DNA of 64,000 nt, taken from contig NZ_QLZD01000033.1 of the NCBI RefSeq assembly GCF_008636115.1, forward strand, positions 310,001 through 374,000, given 5' to 3'. The notes under the pieces are model-generated. The model saw only the letters and a program-made list of their open reading frames with translations. It was not told the DNA's origin and made no database searches. This document shows, piece after piece, positions 1-8,987 of the stretch. The stretch is from Candidatus Tokpelaia sp. Lineage in GTDB: Bacteria > Pseudomonadota > Alphaproteobacteria > Rhizobiales > Rhizobiaceae. How positions within the stretch are numbered: position 1 is the stretch's first letter; the number at the start of each line of letters is the position of its first letter. The position numbers and the translations under genes were made by a program.

Positions 1-38
1 AAACTTCTTTATATAAGAATATAGGGAGGCGCTTTAAT

Positions 39-116
39 ATGATTGCGGTTATAATCAGCTTCACAGGCTCATTCACCCGCACAATCTCTGCCGCTCTTAT
101 TATTATGCCTGTTTAA
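39..116 (+). CDS. candidate small hydrophobic peptide (25 aa)
   Basis: A 25-codon frame runs from ATG to TAA. It is preceded by a very good Shine-Dalgarno stretch (AGGGAGG at about 23-29), nine bases before the start, and by an AT-rich segment that could hold a promoter. The peptide is almost entirely hydrophobic apart from one Arg in the middle, so it could insert in a membrane. It faces the 3' end of pcm. I recognise no family. It may be a genuine small protein, a leader peptide, or chance; the ribosome-binding site is the only positive evidence. Confidence 0.25.
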   Translation: MIAVIISFTGSFTRTISAALIIMPV

Positions 117-138
117 GTTAAGGCGTAAAATACTGCCC

Positions 139-807
139 CTAAAGCATTGCGGCAATGCCCGGCACTATTGGCAAATAGCGCACGGGGAAAAGCTCACTTG
201 TCTCAAAACGGCTGCCGGTCTTGTGATAACATATCAGCATTTGCTCGCCCTCTGCCGCTCCTATCGGGGCAATCAACAGGCCGTTACCCGCCAGCAGGTC
301 AATAAAGCGCCGCGGCTCCTGCTCGATAGCCGGCCATAAAATAATGCGGTCAAAAGGCCCGCTATCCTGCCGCTCCTGTAAGGCATCGGCATGGCGCAGG
401 ATAATATTCCCCCGCCCCAGCGCCAGAAAATTCTGCCGCGCCCGCTCACACAAAGTCTTGTAACGCTCCAGACTTGTCACACGCAAGGCCAGCAGCGCCA
501 TTAAAGCCGCACTGAAACCGGAGCCTGTCCCCACTTCCAGCACCCGGTGCTTTGGCTCAAGCCGCAAGGCCTGGATAATGCGCAACTGCTCATCAAGCCG
601 CTCAATATATTCGCCGCATTCTATCGGCAGCACACAATTAGCCAGTGTCAGATTTTTATATTTCGCCTCAACAAAATAATACCGCGGCGTTTTTTCCAGG
701 GCAGAGAAAAGGCGCGAATCTTCAACCCCTTTAGCGCGCAGGCGCATAAACAGGCTGATAAAAGCCTCCCCCTTTATCTGTTTATCAGCCGGATTTTCTG
801 CCGCCAT
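139..807 (-). CDS. pcm: protein-L-isoaspartate O-methyltransferase
   Basis: The protein (222 aa, normal length) belongs to the PCMT family, which uses S-adenosylmethionine to methylate isoaspartyl residues in damaged cytosolic proteins and start their repair. The SAM-binding motif I (VLEVGTGSGF, residues 89-98) is intact, and the N-terminal PRYYFV region and the C-terminal FDRIIL segment match the family. It is the last gene of the tatA-tatB-tatC-serS-pcm run. In related Rhizobiales the nucleotidase gene surE usually lies between serS and pcm; here only 79 bases separate them and surE is absent. Confidence 0.9.
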   Translation of the reverse strand: MAAENPADKQIKGEAFISLFMRLRAKGVEDSRLFSALEKTPRYYFVEAKYKNLTLANCVLPIECGEYIERLDEQLRIIQALRLEPKHRVLEVGTGSGFSAALMALLALRVTSLERYKTLCERARQNFLALGRGNIILRHADALQERQDSGPFDRIILWPAIEQEPRRFIDLLAGNGLLIAPIGAAEGEQMLICYHKTGSRFETSELFPVRYLPIVPGIAAML

Positions 808-855
808 TCTATATCCTCAAAAACCGGTCAATCCCTGCTTCGGCGGCCAATAACA

Positions 856-875
856 GGCCGGCGCAGCCGCCGGCC
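856..875 (-). other. GC-rich stem-loop between serS and pcm
   Basis: An eight-base perfect inverted repeat (GGCCGGCG / CGCCGGCC) with a four-base loop lies just after the serS stop codon. No long T run follows it, so it is a weak terminator or a transcript-stabilising hairpin. It sits where surE is found in relatives. Confidence 0.35.
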
Positions 876-886
876 GGGCCGCTCTT

Positions 887-2161
887 TTAGCCAATATGAT
901 CAAGACCGCCCATATAGGGCTGCAAAACCTCAGGAATACTGATAGTGCCGTCCTTTTGCTGATAATTTTCCATTACCGCAATCAGGCAGCGCCCCACCGC
1001 TGTGCCGGAGCCGTTTAGCGTATGGACAAATTGCAGCCCCTTTTCACCCTCGAGCCGATAACGCGCATTCATGCGCCGCGCCTGAAAATCACCGCAATTT
1101 GAGCAACTGGAAATCTCCCTATACTGTTTTTGCCCCGGCAGCCAGACTTCAATATCATAAGTTTTGCGGGCGCTAAAACCCATATCACCGCTGCATAAAA
1201 CCTGAGTGCGGAAAGGCAGGCCCAATTTCTTTAATACCGCCTCAGCGCAATGCGTCATACGCTCATGCTCCGCTGCTGATTCTTCCGCTGTGGTAATGAC
1301 AACCATTTCTACTTTCCAGAACTGGTGCTGGCGCAGCATACCGCGCGTATCACGCCCGGCAGAGCCGGCTTCAGAGCGGAAGCACGGGCCAAGAGCGGCA
1401 AAACGCAAAGGCAAAGCCGCTTTTTCCACAATTTCACCATTGACCAGATTAGTCAGCGGCACTTCGGCTGTCGGGATAAGCCAGCGGCCGTCCAGTGTCT
1501 GAAACAAATCTTCGGCAAATTTGGGTAATTGCGCCGTGCCAAAAACAGCTTCATCACGCACCAGCAGCGGCACTGAGACTTCACAATAGCCATGCTCGCG
1601 CGTGTGCATATCAAGCATAAACTGCCCCAGCGCCCGCTCCATCTGCGCCAAAGCGCCGGACAAAACGGTAAAGCGCGCGCCGGAAAGCCGGGCCGCCCGC
1701 TCAAAATTCATCAGCCCCAGCGCCTCGCCCAGCTCAAAATGCTCTTTTGGCAGAAAGTCAAACTCCGGCAGCCGGCCAAAACGGTGCAATTCCACATTAT
1801 CTTTTTCATCACGCCCGAAAGGCACATCTGCCGCCGGAATATTAGGCAATTCAGCCAAAATCTCGTCAAAAGCGGCGCTTAACCGGCGGTCATCATCTGC
1901 CGCTGCGACCATATCAGTCTTTAAAGCCGCCATTTCCTGCTTTAAAATATCGCCTTGAGCCTGATTGCCGGCCGCCTGAGCGCGACCGATTTCGCCGGAA
2001 ACACGATTGCGCCGCGTTTGCATATCCTGCAAAAGGGCAATATGGGCGCGCCGCTTTTTATCCAGTTCCAGCAAAAAACTCGATCGTGGCGCAATATTGC
2101 GTGCTGCCAAAGCTTCGTCCAGAGCTTTGGCATTTTCTCTTATCCATTTTATATCAAGCAT
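887..2161 (-). CDS. serS: seryl-tRNA synthetase
   Basis: The 424-aa class II synthetase charges tRNA-Ser with serine in the cytosol. An N-terminal charged coiled-coil arm (about residues 30-100) binds the long variable arm of tRNA-Ser. It is followed by the class II core with motif 2 ([14 protein letters not shown]) and motif 3 ([10 protein letters not shown]) near the C terminus. The ATG has a good ribosome-binding site (AGGGG) seven bases upstream. It lies 18 bases downstream of tatC and is probably cotranscribed. Confidence 0.97.
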   Translation of the reverse strand: MLDIKWIRENAKALDEALAARNIAPRSSFLLELDKKRRAHIALLQDMQTRRNRVSGEIGRAQAAGNQAQGDILKQEMAALKTDMVAAADDDRRLSAAFDEILAELPNIPAADVPFGRDEKDNVELHRFGRLPEFDFLPKEHFELGEALGLMNFERAARLSGARFTVLSGALAQMERALGQFMLDMHTREHGYCEVSVPLLVRDEAVFGTAQLPKFAEDLFQTLDGRWLIPTAEVPLTNLVNGEIVEKAALPLRFAALGPCFRSEAGSAGRDTRGMLRQHQFWKVEMVVITTAEESAAEHERMTHCAEAVLKKLGLPFRTQVLCSGDMGFSARKTYDIEVWLPGQKQYREISSCSNCGDFQARRMNARYRLEGEKGLQFVHTLNGSGTAVGRCLIAVMENYQQKDGTISIPEVLQPYMGGLDHIG

Positions 2162-2179
2162 TATTTCCCCTGTTCATTA

Positions 2180-3073
2180 TCATGTTTTTAAAACCGGGCT
2201 TTGCCTGACCGCCCGCCTTTTTTCTATTCTACGCGCCAATATAATGGAAATTTCGTAAAGCAGAACCAAAGGCAAGGCAAGGCCGAACATGCTGAAAAGA
2301 TCAGAAGGGGTTACCGCCGCTGCAATAATAAAGGAAATCACAATTTCCCATTTGCGCAGCGCCACCAAATGCCCTGCTGTAAGCAGCCCCACCCGCACCA
2401 GCAATGAAGTAATAACCGGCAACTGGAAAATAAGGCCGAATATCAGGGTAAAGGAAATAATAAAATCCAGATAATCGGAAATTCTGGCAATAAAATGAAT
2501 GGCGATAGACGGCGTTAACTGCTGCTGCGACAGGCTGAACCATAAAAGCAGCGGCGCTATTAAACAATAGACAAAAGCCGCGCCAAGCAAAAACAACAGC
2601 GGCGAGGCACATAAAAACGGCAAAAAAGCCGCCCGCTCTTTTTTATAAAGGCCGGGTGCGATAAAGCGGTAAAGCTGAAAAGCCATGACCGGAAAAGCCA
2701 GTATAACCGCGCCAAAAGCGGCAATTTTCATTTTGGCGGCAAATGTCTCCAGCACGGTGGTAGATTGCAGCATCATATTGGCAGGATTGGCACCGGAAAA
2801 TTTTATCGCCCATTGATAGGGAAATAATAAAAACTCCAGAATATAATTTTTAACGGCAAAGCACAGCAAAAAAGCCAGAGCAAAGGCGATAAAAGAGCGG
2901 ATTAACCGTTGCCGCAATTCTACCAGATGGTCGAGCAGCGGTGCCTGACTGGCGGCAATTTCATCATAATCGGCGCTTTTTTGACCGGCCGTCTTGCCCG
3001 CTGCCGCCGCGCCTTCAGGGGCGCCGCGATCCGACAGCGATTTAGCTGCTTTATTGCGAGAAAATACTGCCAT
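2180..3073 (-). CDS. tatC: Sec-independent protein translocase TatC
   Basis: TatC (297 aa) is the six-span membrane receptor of the twin-arginine pathway; it recognises RR signal peptides and recruits TatA. The conserved start of the first cytoplasmic segment (LLDHLVELRQRLIRS) follows a roughly 45-residue charged, Ala-rich N-terminal extension, and six hydrophobic segments follow. Its ATG overlaps the tatB stop codon (TAATG), so translation is probably coupled. Two L,D-transpeptidases in this window carry twin-arginine motifs and are likely substrates. Confidence 0.95.
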   Translation of the reverse strand: MAVFSRNKAAKSLSDRGAPEGAAAAGKTAGQKSADYDEIAASQAPLLDHLVELRQRLIRSFIAFALAFLLCFAVKNYILEFLLFPYQWAIKFSGANPANMMLQSTTVLETFAAKMKIAAFGAVILAFPVMAFQLYRFIAPGLYKKERAAFLPFLCASPLLFLLGAAFVYCLIAPLLLWFSLSQQQLTPSIAIHFIARISDYLDFIISFTLIFGLIFQLPVITSLLVRVGLLTAGHLVALRKWEIVISFIIAAAVTPSDLFSMFGLALPLVLLYEISIILARRIEKRRAVRQSPVLKT

Positions 3074-3672
3074 TATTCCTCGCTTTCCCGCCGGGCAGAA
3101 GCAGCCGCCTTAATCGCATTATTTTTCACTGCCTGCCGCTCCAAAGGATAAAGTGTAAAAAAGCTGCGGCCCTCCACCGCATAAGCGGCCAGCCTGTCAA
3201 TATTGCTGTCCTGTGGCCAGGCCTCCCCCTCGCCGGCATGGCACCGGGTGAAATCTCCCACCGGTTCGGCCTGTTGGCCGGTTTTTCGCCCTGTCTGCAC
3301 CGGCCTGAGTTTCGCCTCGGCCGGTTTTTTCTCAGCGGGCCGGGCTTTTGCGGCAAATTCTTCCGCTTGCAGACGCTGCTCTTTTTCCAATATAGTTTCA
3401 TTTTCCAGAGATGCATAAAATTCGCGCAATTTCCGGCGCGGATCCAGCTCTCGGACGCTGTCGCTCATTGTTTTCAGGCTGTCTACAGTCTCCTGCATAT
3501 CGGCCTGACGCATGGCATCATCAAAATGGCCGCGGAATTCCTGCGCCAAAGCCCGCATACGCGCCGTAGCCTGGGCAAAAGCGCGCAACATTTTGGGCAT
3601 ATCTCCAGGGCCGATAACCATAATCGCCACCAGAATAATCACCAGGAATTCAATTCCATCTATGCCGAACAT
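3073..3672 (-). CDS. tatB: Sec-independent protein translocase TatB
   Basis: TatB (199 aa) partners TatC in the twin-arginine signal receptor. It has the family layout: a short N-terminal membrane segment (FLVIILVAIMVIGP) with the conserved Gly-Pro hinge, a long amphipathic charged helix, and a low-complexity Ala/Lys/Pro-rich tail that varies in length between species. It lies between tatA and tatC and overlaps the tatC start. Confidence 0.93.
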   Translation of the reverse strand: MFGIDGIEFLVIILVAIMVIGPGDMPKMLRAFAQATARMRALAQEFRGHFDDAMRQADMQETVDSLKTMSDSVRELDPRRKLREFYASLENETILEKEQRLQAEEFAAKARPAEKKPAEAKLRPVQTGRKTGQQAEPVGDFTRCHAGEGEAWPQDSNIDRLAAYAVEGRSFFTLYPLERQAVKNNAIKAAASARRESEE

Positions 3673-3775
3673 ATATTTGCTGCTTTAAAAATTTCCGCCC
3701 GCACCGCCCGACGGGCGGAACAGCAGCGGCTTTTCTCAACCGGCCCGTCTTTTAAGCCGGCTGCTCTATCAGCTC

Positions 3776-4027
3776 TTAGCGCGGCTCATTATCTGCCGGC
3801 CTATGTGACTTCGCTTGCTCGCTTTGTGCCTGCCCGCGAATATGATCATCATCAAGCCGATTATGCGGCCTTTGCGTCTGGTCTTCATCTTCGCTCAAGC
3901 CTTTTTTGAAGCTCTTGATACCTTTGGCAAAATCCCCCATAAATTCTGAAATTTTGCCGCGCCCGAACAGAATGAGGCAAATCAATAAAATAACAAGCAA
4001 ATGTGTCGGTGAAAAAAGATTGCCCAT
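3776..4027 (-). CDS. tatA: Sec-independent protein translocase TatA
   Basis: TatA (83 aa from the chosen start) forms the transport pore of the twin-arginine pathway. The sequence starts [11 protein letters not shown], then a membrane helix, the FGRGKI hinge, and an amphipathic helix ([12 protein letters not shown]) ending in an acidic/Gln-rich tail, all typical. I chose the internal ATG at 4027 because the membrane helix follows it directly. A longer in-frame start at 4081 would add 18 atypical residues. Confidence 0.93.
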   Translation of the reverse strand: MGNLFSPTHLLVILLICLILFGRGKISEFMGDFAKGIKSFKKGLSEDEDQTQRPHNRLDDDHIRGQAQSEQAKSHRPADNEPR

Positions 4028-4276
4028 TAGGCGGCCTCCTGAATTCTGCCGGATTTTACTGCAAGCTGACAGGGCAGCCATAAGGCAGCCCGCCGGCCAG
4101 GCAATAAATCCGCTGGCTCATATTTCCCGGCCGGCAGAATTTGCCCAAAACTGCCGCGGACAGGCTCTATTCTTAACCGATTTACAGGATTTAAGAAAGC
4201 CCGTTCTCTATTTTTCAAGCTCCTCAGTTGCTTTTTACCGCCTCAAAGCCTTCTCTTTCCGCCTCAAGCGCCGGTA

Positions 4277-4899
4277 TTATTCGGCTTCATTGCTGCTCTC
4301 ACCCTCAAATGGGGCAGTAAATGACAGCAGGCCGGCGCCTTCCAGCTCTTTCAAACCCGGTAAATCGGCACTATCAGCCAGGCCGAAATAATCGAGAAAA
4401 GCAGTGCTTATGCCGTAAAGAACCGGCCTGCCCGGAGCATCACGCCGCCCGGCAAGCTTTACCCAGCCCGTTTCCAGCAAAATATCCAATGTGCCGCGCG
4501 CAGTTTCTACCCCGCATATATCTTCCAGCCCGGCATGGCTTAACGGTTGATGACAGGCAATAACAGCCAGCACTTCCCGCGCGGCGCGTGACAGTTTTTT
4601 ACCTGTTTTTCCTCTTGCGTAAACAAATATTGCAAATCTGCGGCCGGGCGAAAAGCATAAGCTTCCCCACGCCGCACCAAACGCACTCCACGCCGGCTAT
4701 ATATGTCTGCCAATGCTGCCAGAGCTGCTTTTATTTGCCGGTTTTGCCCGGCATAGGCCGGCGGCAGCCTATGAGCCAGCGCTTTTAACGATAGCGGCTC
4801 CCTGGCGGCAAAAAGCAGTGCCTCCGGCATACGCATCAGTAAGGGCGATTCGGCCGGCGCTGCTCCGGCTTCCCCCGCTATTTACCCGCTTGCGCTCAT
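4277..4899 (-). pseudogene. scpB: segregation/condensation protein ScpB, disrupted
   Basis: ScpB is the winged-helix subunit of the SMC-ScpAB condensin. The sequence is clearly ScpB (EALLFAAREPLS, then GTLDILLETGWV and PGRPVLYG) but the gene is broken twice. The ATG at 4899 overlaps the scpA stop (ATGA) and would be the expected coupled start, but the sixth codon is TAA (4882-4884). The frame reopens at ATG 4836. A run of six A on the coding strand (4595-4600), where seven would keep frame, then shifts the frame in the middle of the protein, separating the first winged-helix domain from the second. Re-initiation at 4836 plus slippage on the A run could in principle rescue a product; otherwise this is a pseudogene. 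Confidence 0.85.
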
Positions 4900-5703
4900 G
4901 CCCTGTCAACCTCTCTCAGGCGCAGATAAAACGGCGCAAAAGCCCGCTTCCGGCGCAGTTTCACCCGGCATTTGCGCACCATTTCCAGCCCGGCGGCACA
5001 AGAGCCGGCCAAAGCGCTGCGCCCTCCCTGCCCTGCCCTTTGACTGCGCTTCCCGGCAATAAGACCGGCGCAAGCCTGCCTCAAATCCAGCCCTTCTCTC
5101 GGCGGCACACGCTGCAATAAAGCCGTCAGGCCCAGCCTTGCCTGCGCCAGCGACCGGAAACTGCGCCTATCCCTCAGTTTCAGCGGCAGTCTATGCCGTT
5201 TTTTTGCCCGTTAGCATAGGCTGCCGGCACGGCATACAGACTTTCCTGATATAGTGCCGCCTCCGGCCGGGTCGCTTCCTCTGTCAAGCCGCCGGGGAAA
5301 ACCGCCTCACCCAATAAATCGCGCTGAAATAATTTTTCGGCCGCCGCCCGCATAGCTGCCAGGCGCGCCAGTTGAGAGCGCAAATATGCCGCTGATTGGC
5401 GCTCATTATCCGCTTCTTCCTCTTGCTGCGGCAAAAGCAGGTGCGATTTATATAAATAAGCCGGGCGACTATTTGCAAATATTCGCCCGCCTGCTCTAAT
5501 TGTAAAACCCGCGCCTGCCCGATAAAACGCAAATATTGGCCGGCTGCGGCCCGCAGTGAAATTGTGCTTAAATCCAGTTTTTTGGCTTGCGCCAAAGGCA
5601 GCAGCATATCAAGCGTCCCTTCAAAACCGTCTCGATCAAGATAGAACTGCTCGCCCGGCGGCAAAGGCCCGGCCTGCTGTCCTTTAGCCGTCATTCCCGG
5701 CAT
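4896..5703 (-). pseudogene. scpA: segregation/condensation protein ScpA, disrupted
   Basis: ScpA is the kleisin subunit that bridges SMC heads. The N-terminal FEGTLDMLLPLAQ and the C-terminal MVRKCRVKLRRKRAFAP segments identify it. The three recognisable parts lie in different frames. One shift falls near 5460-5470, just before the conserved KSHLLLP segment. Another falls at a run of seven A on the coding strand (5199-5205), where eight would restore the frame. Both look like single-base losses. The start is taken at ATG 5703 (5694 is an alternative) because longer starts give atypical residues. It sits between nagZ and scpB as in other Rhizobiales, so this is decay in place rather than a relocated fragment. 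Confidence 0.85.
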
Positions 5704-5835
5704 AATCGGCCTTTCAATCTGTTTCCGCCCTGCTTTCGCTCCCGGATATGAGCCGGCAATATTTATAAAACATACAAAGGCCGCGGCAAAAAACAAGCAA
5801 TCAAGCCAAAATATATCCCGCTCGTCACCAGAGTT

Positions 5836-6861
5836 TCAAACTGCGGCAGCGGGCATAAGCCCGGCAAATTCTGCGCGCAAAGCCTGTTCATCAATCTCTG
5901 CCGGTGCGGTTATCCAGCTTTCTGCCCGCTCTATCCGTGCTAAAGCCTGCCCGGCAAGATAAGGGCTATGCGCCGCAACAGCCTGCATTTCTGCCATAGC
6001 GCCATTGCAATGCAAGGCTATATCACAGCCGGCGGCAAAACTGCCTTTGGCGCGCTCGGCAAGCGTGCCGGGCAGAGCCTGCATGGAAAGATCATCACTC
6101 ATCAATAAACCGTCAAAGCCGATTTCCCGGCGAATAACCTGCCCAATCACCGCTTTGGACAAAGTGGCGGCATTGCCGGCATCATAGGCTTCATAAATAA
6201 TATGCGCTGTCATCGCTGCCGGCAGCAGGGCTGCCAAAGCAGCAAAAGGCGCAAAATCCGTTTTTTGCAAAACTTCTTTAGCCGTATTTACCCGGGCCGG
6301 CTCTTTATGCGTATCGGCCGCAGCGCGGCCATGCCCGGGTATATGTTTCATCACCGCCAACAGGCCGCCGGCACGCAAAGCTTTTGCTGTCTCCCGCCCC
6401 AGCGCAATAACCGCCTCCAGCCGGCTGTCATAAGCGCGGTCGCCGATAATCTGATGGCTGCCGGCCACAGGCAAATCGAGCAGCGGCATAAAATCGGCAG
6501 TAAAGCCGTAACGGCGCAAATCAAGCGCAATCAGGCGCGCTTTGAGCCAGGCCGCACGCAAACCCTGCTGCCGGTTTTGCCGATAAAGTGCGCCTATTTG
6601 TGCCGCAGCAGGATAATTGGGCGCCAAAGGCGGCTTCAAGCGCTGCACCCGCCCGCCTTCCTGATCAATAAAAACCGGCAAATGCTGCCGCCCGGTTGCC
6701 TTGCGCAAATCATCAATCAAGGTTTTTATCTGCGCCGCCGTCTTGATATTGCGGGCAAAAAGCACAAAGCCCCAAGGCGCATATTCAGCGATAAAGCTCT
6801 TTTCTTCCCCGTTCAGGCGCGGCCCTGCCAGCCCGGTAATAAAAGCCCTGTAATTTTGCAT
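5836..6861 (-). CDS. nagZ: beta-N-acetylhexosaminidase (peptidoglycan recycling)
   Basis: The protein (341 aa from ATG 6861) is a glycoside hydrolase family 3 NagZ, which removes N-acetylglucosamine from anhydro-muropeptides in the cytosol during cell wall recycling. Recognisable motifs are the IDQEGGRVQRL strand, the catalytic-loop KHIPGHGRAAADTH (family KHFPGHG-x-DSH) and the nucleophile strand SDDLSM. The start is placed at MQNYRAF because the family begins there; a start four codons earlier is possible. It heads the nagZ-scpA-scpB order and is intact, unlike its two downstream neighbours. Confidence 0.94.
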   Translation of the reverse strand: MQNYRAFITGLAGPRLNGEEKSFIAEYAPWGFVLFARNIKTAAQIKTLIDDLRKATGRQHLPVFIDQEGGRVQRLKPPLAPNYPAAAQIGALYRQNRQQGLRAAWLKARLIALDLRRYGFTADFMPLLDLPVAGSHQIIGDRAYDSRLEAVIALGRETAKALRAGGLLAVMKHIPGHGRAAADTHKEPARVNTAKEVLQKTDFAPFAALAALLPAAMTAHIIYEAYDAGNAATLSKAVIGQVIRREIGFDGLLMSDDLSMQALPGTLAERAKGSFAAGCDIALHCNGAMAEMQAVAAHSPYLAGQALARIERAESWITAPAEIDEQALRAEFAGLMPAAAV

Positions 6862-7206
6862 AACACACCTCAAACCGGCTCATGCGCCTGCGAGCAAAAC
6901 TGCCGGCCTGTTTATACGCCCGGCGTTAACTCTCTGTAAACCATGATTTTATAAATTAAGATTCTCACAGATTCCATGCCCAAAACCGCTTTTTCCAAAA
7001 AAGAGCTGGCACAAGCAGGGAATTTATGTTTGACTGAGCGCCCAATATTTTACCCGATTCCTGTATGGTTTCCTGAGTCCCCGCCCGTGCCGGAGCTTGC
7101 TTTTTTCGGTAATAAACGGGGGTGTCTTCAAATTTCGCCCATTTTCTGTCAACAGACCATTCCGGCCCGAAAATATGCAATCGGGATAAACGAGGATAAC
7201 CGGCTT

Positions 7207-7869
7207 ATGAATCGCAGATTTTTTCTTATGGCTCTTCCAGGCTTTCTGGCGGCCTGCACTACCACCGGCCGGCAGGTGGGCAGCGGCCCGTCATCACGGC
7301 GGCATGCCTATTTTGCCAGCCCCTATTATCACAGGATTTACGGCGCGGTAACAGACGAGCAGTTTCCTATACCGGCGGTGGATTTGCGACAGATTGACCC
7401 CAGATTTTTGCGCCGTGAAGTGGCTTTTAGCAAGCCTTATGCCCCCGGCACTATTATTATCAGCACGTCAGAGCATTATGCCTATTTTGTTTTACCGGGC
7501 GGCAGGGCTATTCGTTACGGTATTGGTGTTGCCCTCAACCGATCGGCCAATTTCCGCGGTCAGGCGGTTGTCGGCCGCAAGGCAAGCTGGCCGCATTGGA
7601 CGCCGACTGTCAATATGATGCGCGCCCAGCCGGCTCGTTACGGCCATATGGGCGGCGGCCTGGCGCCCGGGCCGACCAATCCGCTGGGCGCCCGCGCTTT
7701 ATATCTCTACCGTAACGGCAGAGACACATATTTCCGCCTGCACGGCACGATTGAGCCGTGGAGCATTGGCACAAATGTTTCTTCAGGCTGTATCCGCTTC
7801 CTCAATCAGGATATTATTGATCTTTATAATCGCGTTCCTGTCGGCGCGCGTGTTATTGTTCTCGGTTAG
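7207..7869 (+). CDS. L,D-transpeptidase (YkuD family), Tat-type lipoprotein
   Basis: This 220-aa protein has a C-terminal YkuD catalytic domain. The HGT and SSGCIR motifs (Cys about residue 197) form the active site that makes 3-3 peptidoglycan crosslinks or attaches proteins to the wall. The N terminus (MNRRFFLMALPGFLAAC) combines a twin-arginine pair with a lipobox ending in Cys, so export by Tat and lipidation are both plausible. I chose ATG 7207 because the signal starts there. A strong terminator follows. The exact physiological role (crosslinking or anchoring) cannot be told from sequence. Confidence 0.88.
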   Translation: MNRRFFLMALPGFLAACTTTGRQVGSGPSSRRHAYFASPYYHRIYGAVTDEQFPIPAVDLRQIDPRFLRREVAFSKPYAPGTIIISTSEHYAYFVLPGGRAIRYGIGVALNRSANFRGQAVVGRKASWPHWTPTVNMMRAQPARYGHMGGGLAPGPTNPLGARALYLYRNGRDTYFRLHGTIEPWSIGTNVSSGCIRFLNQDIIDLYNRVPVGARVIVLG

Positions 7870-7883
7870 GCAATAATTCGCCG

Positions 7884-7908
7884 CAGCCGCCCGCCGGGCG
7901 GCTGTTTT
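7884..7908 (+). terminator. rho-independent terminator after the L,D-transpeptidase gene
   Basis: CAGCCGCC and GGCGGCTG form a perfect GC-rich stem around a five-base loop, followed by TTTT. It begins 14 bases after the stop codon. Confidence 0.7.
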
Positions 7909-7933
7909 GCCTGTATTTACCGACCCGTTAGTC

Positions 7934-8833
7934 ATGAATTATCGTCATATTTATCATGCCGGCAATTTTGCCGATATTTTCAAACATAGTGTTCTGACAC
8001 TTATTATCGCCTATTTACAGCGTAAGCCCGCTGCTTTCCGGGTTATTGATACACATGCCGGCACCGGTCTTTATGATTTGAGCGCCGCAGCGGCCAATAA
8101 AACAGCCGAGTGGCAAAACGGCCTTGGGCGCTTTTTGGCAGCGCTTGTGCCCGGCCCGGTTGAGCAGGCTGTTGCGGCCTATGCGGCTTCTCCGACAGCG
8201 TCCACCCCTGTCAGTGCCCTGCTTACTCCCTATATGCAGGCTCTCTCTGCCGTCAATCCGCAAGGCGGCCTGCGCTATTATCCCGGTTCTCCCTTATTTG
8301 CCCGCCTTGCTTTGCGCCGGCAGGACAGACTCACGGCGATTGAATTGCAGCCGCAGGATTATGCCGAGTTAAAACAGCATTTTGCCGGCGATTATCAAAG
8401 CCGTATTTTGCATCTGGACGGCAGGCTGGCCTTAAAAGCGCAATTACCGCCCAAAGAAAAACGCGGCCTCATTCTGATTGATCCGCCTTTTGAGCGGGAG
8501 GACGAATTTGCTGCTCAGGCCGCCGGCCTTTCTCAGGCCTTGCGCCGTTTTGCCCACGGCCTTTATATGCTGTGGTATCCGATAAAAAATGAGCATAAAA
8601 TTGAACAATTTATTGATATTCTGCCGCAAAACAGAGCCGGGACAATTTTGCAGGCAGAGCTGCATATTCGGCAAAAATCGCCTTTACCGCGCTTAGACGG
8701 CAGCGGCCTTATTCTTATCAATCCGCCTTATATTTTATCTGAGCAGTTGCGGCAGCTCGAACCGCTGTTTTTGCGCGCCTTTGCCGAGGATAGCAGCGCC
8801 TGTTTGCGGCAAAACTGGTTAAAAGGGCCATAA
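7934..8833 (+). CDS. rlmJ: 23S rRNA (adenine(2030)-N6)-methyltransferase
   Basis: RlmJ (299 aa) methylates A2030 of 23S rRNA using SAM. The N terminus MNYRHIYHAGNFADIFKH is the signature of this family (formerly DUF519/ComJ), and the catalytic strand LIDPPFE corresponds to the DPPYE-type motif of N6-adenine methyltransferases. The start at ATG 7934 is set by this N-terminal signature; an upstream in-frame start would add nine residues overlapping the preceding terminator. Confidence 0.93.
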   Translation: MNYRHIYHAGNFADIFKHSVLTLIIAYLQRKPAAFRVIDTHAGTGLYDLSAAAANKTAEWQNGLGRFLAALVPGPVEQAVAAYAASPTASTPVSALLTPYMQALSAVNPQGGLRYYPGSPLFARLALRRQDRLTAIELQPQDYAELKQHFAGDYQSRILHLDGRLALKAQLPPKEKRGLILIDPPFEREDEFAAQAAGLSQALRRFAHGLYMLWYPIKNEHKIEQFIDILPQNRAGTILQAELHIRQKSPLPRLDGSGLILINPPYILSEQLRQLEPLFLRAFAEDSSACLRQNWLKGP

Positions 8834-8987
8834 TCTGCCGAGCGGATCAGGCGCAAATACGGCAGCCGGCTGTTTTATCGGCGCACAGGCTGCATAAAAG
8901 CTTGCCAAGCAGGCAAAATTTGCATAGGATTTCGGCAGCGGCTTTATCGGTAGAACAGGCCGCTGCGCCCTGAGGATAAATAATATT

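Noticed and set aside
8015-8674. Minus-strand frames inside rlmJ
   Set aside because: They are shadows of the rlmJ coding sequence.
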